Shown: positions 60,918-64,000 of the stretch, piece by piece
How the letters are laid out: the number at the start of each line of letters is the position of its first letter
Position numbering within the stretch: the first letter of the stretch is position 1
Origin: Leucobacter weissii
Lineage (GTDB): Bacteria > Actinomycetota > Actinomycetes > Actinomycetales > Microbacteriaceae
DNA length: 64,000 bases
Assembly: GCF_017565745.1 (NCBI RefSeq)
Contig: NZ_JAGDYM010000015.1
Coordinates: forward strand, 1-64,000
Direction: 5' to 3'
Translations under genes and position numbers: made by a program
The notes under the pieces: model-generated
Databases searched by the model: none
The model's input: only the letters and a program-made list of their open reading frames with translations
Told to the model about the DNA's origin: nothing

Positions 60918-61435
60918 GCCGTCCCTCTCCGTCGGTCCTCGGCCTCATCCGCCCCGATCACGGTGCCCGGCGGCACGCCGCGGCCCCGCTCGAGGTCGAG
61001 CGCGTGCTGCAGGATCACCACAGCCGCGGCCTGATCGATCACGTTACGACTCTTCTTCGTGCTGCGTCCGGCATCGCGCAAGCCCTGCTGCGCGGACACG
61101 GTCGACAGGCGCTCGTCCACCAGCCGCACCTCCAATGCCGCGCGCCCCGAGCCCGCCTCGGCCCGCGCCGCGGTCAGCAGCCGCTGAGCGAAGAGCTCCG
61201 CGTCCTCGGTCGAGGGAGTGCGGTGGCCGCTCAACCCGAACGGCAGGCCGACCACCGCCTCGAACGCCGCGTGCTCCCCGACCAGTTCCAGGATGCGCCG
61301 GAGATCGCCGCGGTCCGTGCCGCGCGCGCGCGGCACGGTCTCGAGCGGCGTGGCGAGCAGGCCGTGAGGGTCGCAGCGGGCCACGCCGATCCGCGCCTTC
61401 CCGACGTCGATGCCGAGCCGCACTCCATGCCGCAT
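60914..61435 (-). CDS. ruvX: Holliday junction resolvase-like nuclease RuvX/YqgF
   Basis: RuvX has an RNase H-like fold and acts in ribosomal RNA maturation or DNA repair. It starts GVRLGIDVGKARIGVARCD, with the first catalytic Asp in GIDVG. LPFGLSG and LVDERLST follow, with the conserved Glu, and the last Asp lies in NVIDQAAAVVILQ. I start at ATG 61435 (MRHGVRLG); an open frame runs 51 codons further into alaS. The length is 173 residues. It lies 16 bases after alaS. Confidence 0.93.
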   Translation of the reverse strand: MRHGVRLGIDVGKARIGVARCDPHGLLATPLETVPRARGTDRGDLRRILELVGEHAAFEAVVGLPFGLSGHRTPSTEDAELFAQRLLTAARAEAGSGRAALEVRLVDERLSTVSAQQGLRDAGRSTKKSRNVIDQAAAVVILQHALDLERGRGVPPGTVIGADEAEDRRRGTA

Positions 61436-61451
61436 AGGATGAATCCCGCCG

Positions 61452-64000
61452 TCAGCCTGCCAGCGCGCGGCGGATCTCGGCCAGCGCCTCGTCGATCTTC
61501 GCGGGATCGGCGCCGCCGCCCTGGGCGAGATCGTCCTTTCCGCCGCCGCCGCCGCCGAGCACGCCGGCGCCGAGCTTCGCGAGCGCACCGGCTCGGGCGC
61601 CCGCCTCCCGCGCGGACGGGGTCGTCGCCGCGATCAGCACGGGCCTGCCGCTCGCCTCCCCCGCCAGGACGACCACGGCCGGCTCGTCCGCGAGGCGTTC
61701 GCGAAGCTGCTGCGCGAGGCCGCGCACATCGTCGGCGGAACCGACGCTCCCGAGCGAGGCGGTCACCGCGGTGAACGGACCGATCCGCTGCGCGCCGGCC
61801 GCGAGCTCGGGCACCCGTTCCCCGAGCTTGGCAGCCTCGAGCCGGGCGATCGTCTTCTCCGCGGCTTTCAGCTGCGCGGCGAGTTCGCCCACCCGCTGCA
61901 CCAGTTCCAGGCGCGGGACCTTGAGACTGCCGGTCAGCTGCTGCACGATGGCGCGCTCGGCGGCGAAGCTGCGGAACGCCTCGATGCCGACGAGCGATTC
62001 GACGCGCCGATTCGTGGAGCCGATCGAGCTCTCGCTGATCAGACTGATCATGCCGACCTCGGCCGAGCCCGACACGTGGGTGCCGGCGCACAGCTCGCGC
62101 GACCACGGGCCGCCGATGTCGACCACGCGGACGCGCTCGCCGTACTTCTCCCCGAAGAGCGCCATCGCCCCGAGCGCCTTCGCCTCGTCGAGCGGCATCT
62201 CCCGGGTGACCACCTCGTAGTCACTGCGCACCGCGAGGTTCGAGATCTCCTCGATCTCGCTCCGCGTCTCGGGGCTCAGCGCCTCCCCGTGGGTGAAGTC
62301 GAGCCGGAGATAACCGGCCTTGTTGTAGGACCCGGCCTGATGGGCGTTCGGGCCGAGCACCTCTCGCAGGGCGGCGTGCACGATGTGCGTCCCCGAGTGG
62401 GCCTGCGTCGCCCCGCGACGGTAATCCGGATCGACCCGGGTCTCGGCGCGCGCGTCGATCGCCACCGTGCCGATGCGGACCTTCGCGGTGTGCACGATCA
62501 GGCCGGGAACCGGCCGCTGCACGTCGAGCACCTCGGCCTCGAATCCGTCGCCCACGATGAGGCCCTGATCGCTGTCCTGACCGCCGGACTCCGCCCACAG
62601 GCTCGTCTCAGCGAGCACCAATTCGGCGATCTCGCCCTCCTGGGCGGAGGGCGCCGGGCGTCCGTCCACCACGATGCCGAGCACGCGGCTCTCATGGTTC
62701 AGCTCGTCGTAGCCGACGAAGGCGGTCTCGCCGAGCCCGCGCAACTCCTTGTAGACCGAGAGATCGGCCCGCTGACCCTTCTTCGCCTTGGCGTCCGCCT
62801 TGGCCCGGTCCCGCTGCTCCTGCATGAGCTCCGCGAACACCCGGCGGTCCACCGAGACTCCGGCCTCCTCGGCGATCTCGAGGGTCAACTCGATCGGGAA
62901 CCCGTGCGTGTCGTGCAGCAGGAAGGCGGTGTCCCCCGGCACGGCGGCGCCGGACGCACCGACGGACGCGTCACGACCGGCCTCGATCGCGCCGTCCAGG
63001 ATCTGGAGGCCCGCAGCCAGCGTGCGCAGGAACGTGCGCTCCTCGGAGTAGGCCGTGCGGGAGATGAAATCGAAATCGCGCTCGACCTCCGGGTACGCCG
63101 CCTTCATCGCATCCCGCGACGCGGGGAAGAGCCGATCGAACGTCGGACCTTCCACGCCGAGCAGGCGCATGGAGAGGATCACCCGGCGCAGCAGACGTCG
63201 CAGGATGTAGCCGCGCCCCTCGTTCGACGGGGTGACCCCGTCCGCGATCAGCATGAGCCCGCTGCGCACGTGATCAGCGATCACGCGGAGGCGCACGTCA
63301 TCGGCGTGGTTCTCCCCGTACGCCTTGCCCGCGAGCTGCGCCGCCGCGTCGAGGACCGGACGCACCTGGTCGATCTCGTACATGTTCTGGACGCCCTGCT
63401 TGATGAACGCCACGCGCTCGAGGCCGAGACCGGTGTCGATGTTCTTCCGCGGCAGCTCCCCGACCACCGCGAACTCCGTCTTGGACTTCACCTCCGCGAT
63501 CTCGTACTGCATGAACACGAGGTTCCAGATCTCGACGTAGCGGTCGTCATCCGTGGCCGGACCGCCGTCGACCCCGTACTCCGGCCCCAGATCGTAGAAG
63601 ATCTCGCTGCAGGGGCCGGCCGGCCCCGGCTGTCCGGTCGACCAGTAGTTGCTGTCCTTGCCCAGCCGCTGGATGCGCTCCTCCGGGAGTCCCGCGATGT
63701 CGCGCCACAGCGCGTGCGCCTCGTCGTCCTCCTCGTAGACGGTGACCCACAGATCCCCCGCCTCGAAACCGAGACCGCCCTCGTCCTCGGAACTCGTCAG
63801 CAGCTCCCAGGCGAAGCGGATCGCCCCCTCCTTGAAGTAGTCGCCGAACGAGAAGTTGCCGCACATCTGGAAGAAGGTGCCGTGCCTGGGGGTCTTGCCG
63901 ACCTCTTCGATGTCGTTGGTGCGGATGCACTTCTGCACGCTCGTCGCGCGCGGATACGGCGCCGGCACCAGGCCGGAGAGATACGGCACGAACGGGACCA
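61452..64000 (-). CDS. alaS: alanyl-tRNA synthetase (5' end outside the window)
   Basis: AlaS attaches alanine to tRNA-Ala and edits mischarged Ser/Gly. The frame enters at the window edge inside the first catalytic part (VPFVPYLSGLVP), about 45 residues from the usual start, so this is a partial gene. Motif 2 words are FFQMCGNFSFGDYFKEGA and RYVEIWNLVFMQY. The editing site has HSGTHIVHAAL and CAGTHV. The C-terminal domain ends GGGGGGKDDLAQGGG. The visible part is about 849 residues. Confidence 0.97.
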   Translation of the reverse strand, partial: VPFVPYLSGLVPAPYPRATSVQKCIRTNDIEEVGKTPRHGTFFQMCGNFSFGDYFKEGAIRFAWELLTSSEDEGGLGFEAGDLWVTVYEEDDEAHALWRDIAGLPEERIQRLGKDSNYWSTGQPGPAGPCSEIFYDLGPEYGVDGGPATDDDRYVEIWNLVFMQYEIAEVKSKTEFAVVGELPRKNIDTGLGLERVAFIKQGVQNMYEIDQVRPVLDAAAQLAGKAYGENHADDVRLRVIADHVRSGLMLIADGVTPSNEGRGYILRRLLRRVILSMRLLGVEGPTFDRLFPASRDAMKAAYPEVERDFDFISRTAYSEERTFLRTLAAGLQILDGAIEAGRDASVGASGAAVPGDTAFLLHDTHGFPIELTLEIAEEAGVSVDRRVFAELMQEQRDRAKADAKAKKGQRADLSVYKELRGLGETAFVGYDELNHESRVLGIVVDGRPAPSAQEGEIAELVLAETSLWAESGGQDSDQGLIVGDGFEAEVLDVQRPVPGLIVHTAKVRIGTVAIDARAETRVDPDYRRGATQAHSGTHIVHAALREVLGPNAHQAGSYNKAGYLRLDFTHGEALSPETRSEIEEISNLAVRSDYEVVTREMPLDEAKALGAMALFGEKYGERVRVVDIGGPWSRELCAGTHVSGSAEVGMISLISESSIGSTNRRVESLVGIEAFRSFAAERAIVQQLTGSLKVPRLELVQRVGELAAQLKAAEKTIARLEAAKLGERVPELAAGAQRIGPFTAVTASLGSVGSADDVRGLAQQLRERLADEPAVVVLAGEASGRPVLIAATTPSAREAGARAGALAKLGAGVLGGGGGGKDDLAQGGGADPAKIDEALAEIRRALAG

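Noticed and set aside
1-64000. CRISPR arrays, insertion sequences and rRNA genes
   Set aside because: No evenly spaced direct repeats with unique spacers, no transposase-like protein and no rRNA landmarks were seen in the window.

Overview
The window is high-GC actinobacterial chromosome, most likely Microbacteriaceae (a Leucobacter-like genus is my inference). The pointers are actinobacterial family versions of nearly every housekeeping gene (AhpE, FasR, DUF3145, type-2 PyrF, mIHF), an mIHF domain fused to guanylate kinase, TANNNT leaderless promoters, and strongly G/C-biased third codon positions.

Positions 1-7729 are the right end of an integrated conjugative or mobilizable element. It carries a macrolide-type glycosyltransferase as possible cargo, a VirD4/TraG-like coupling protein, a single-stranded-DNA-binding protein, a DUF4913 protein, tiny translationally coupled ORFs, a hairpin-rich leader, and a large serine recombinase. 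The recombinase's last codons read into the 3' end of tRNA-Val (7689-7761), which marks the chromosome junction. No relaxase or VirB4 gene is visible, so the element's left end lies outside the window.

Positions 7804-10204 hold an AhpE peroxiredoxin and a PASTA Ser/Thr kinase. Positions 10288-22657 hold the most unusual locus. A PHO-box promoter is followed by pstC, pstA, a C-terminally membrane-anchored PstS, a 960-residue secreted membrane protein with nine tryptophans at exact heptad spacing, a second free PstS-like protein, an Ig-like secreted protein, a small anchored envelope protein, a sortase-fold protein that has lost its catalytic His and Cys, and pstB. PstC, PstA and PstB all carry long N-terminal extensions. 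I read this as a phosphate-starvation-induced, cell-envelope-spanning variant of the Pst transporter.

Positions 22779-30981 link pyruvate dehydrogenase (aceE) to the fatty-acid operon fasR-fabD-fabH-acpP-fabF, with DUF3145 convergent. Positions 31101-35506 carry a glutamine amidotransferase and two secreted Ig-like proteins, one His-rich with a metal-operator-like palindrome upstream. A CAT-anticodon tRNA follows, with its 3' end duplicated 131 bp downstream.

Positions 36177-47271 (minus strand) hold a DMT transporter and a tight pyrimidine operon, pyrR-pyrB-pyrC-(PH-like membrane protein)-carA-carB-pyrF-gmk. Most junctions overlap by 1-4 bases, and a PyrR-type hairpin sits just upstream of the pyrR start. 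Two copies of a small palindromic repeat are embedded in frame, in carB and pyrR. efp-nusB follows.

Positions 48614-53025 hold a divergent MoxR ATPase / vWA protein / unknown-partner module driven by back-to-back leaderless promoters. After a MocR-type regulator and small hypotheticals, the window ends with the shikimate and DNA-maintenance operon alaS-ruvX-mltG-aroE-aroC-aroK-aroB on the minus strand. alaS is cut by the window end.
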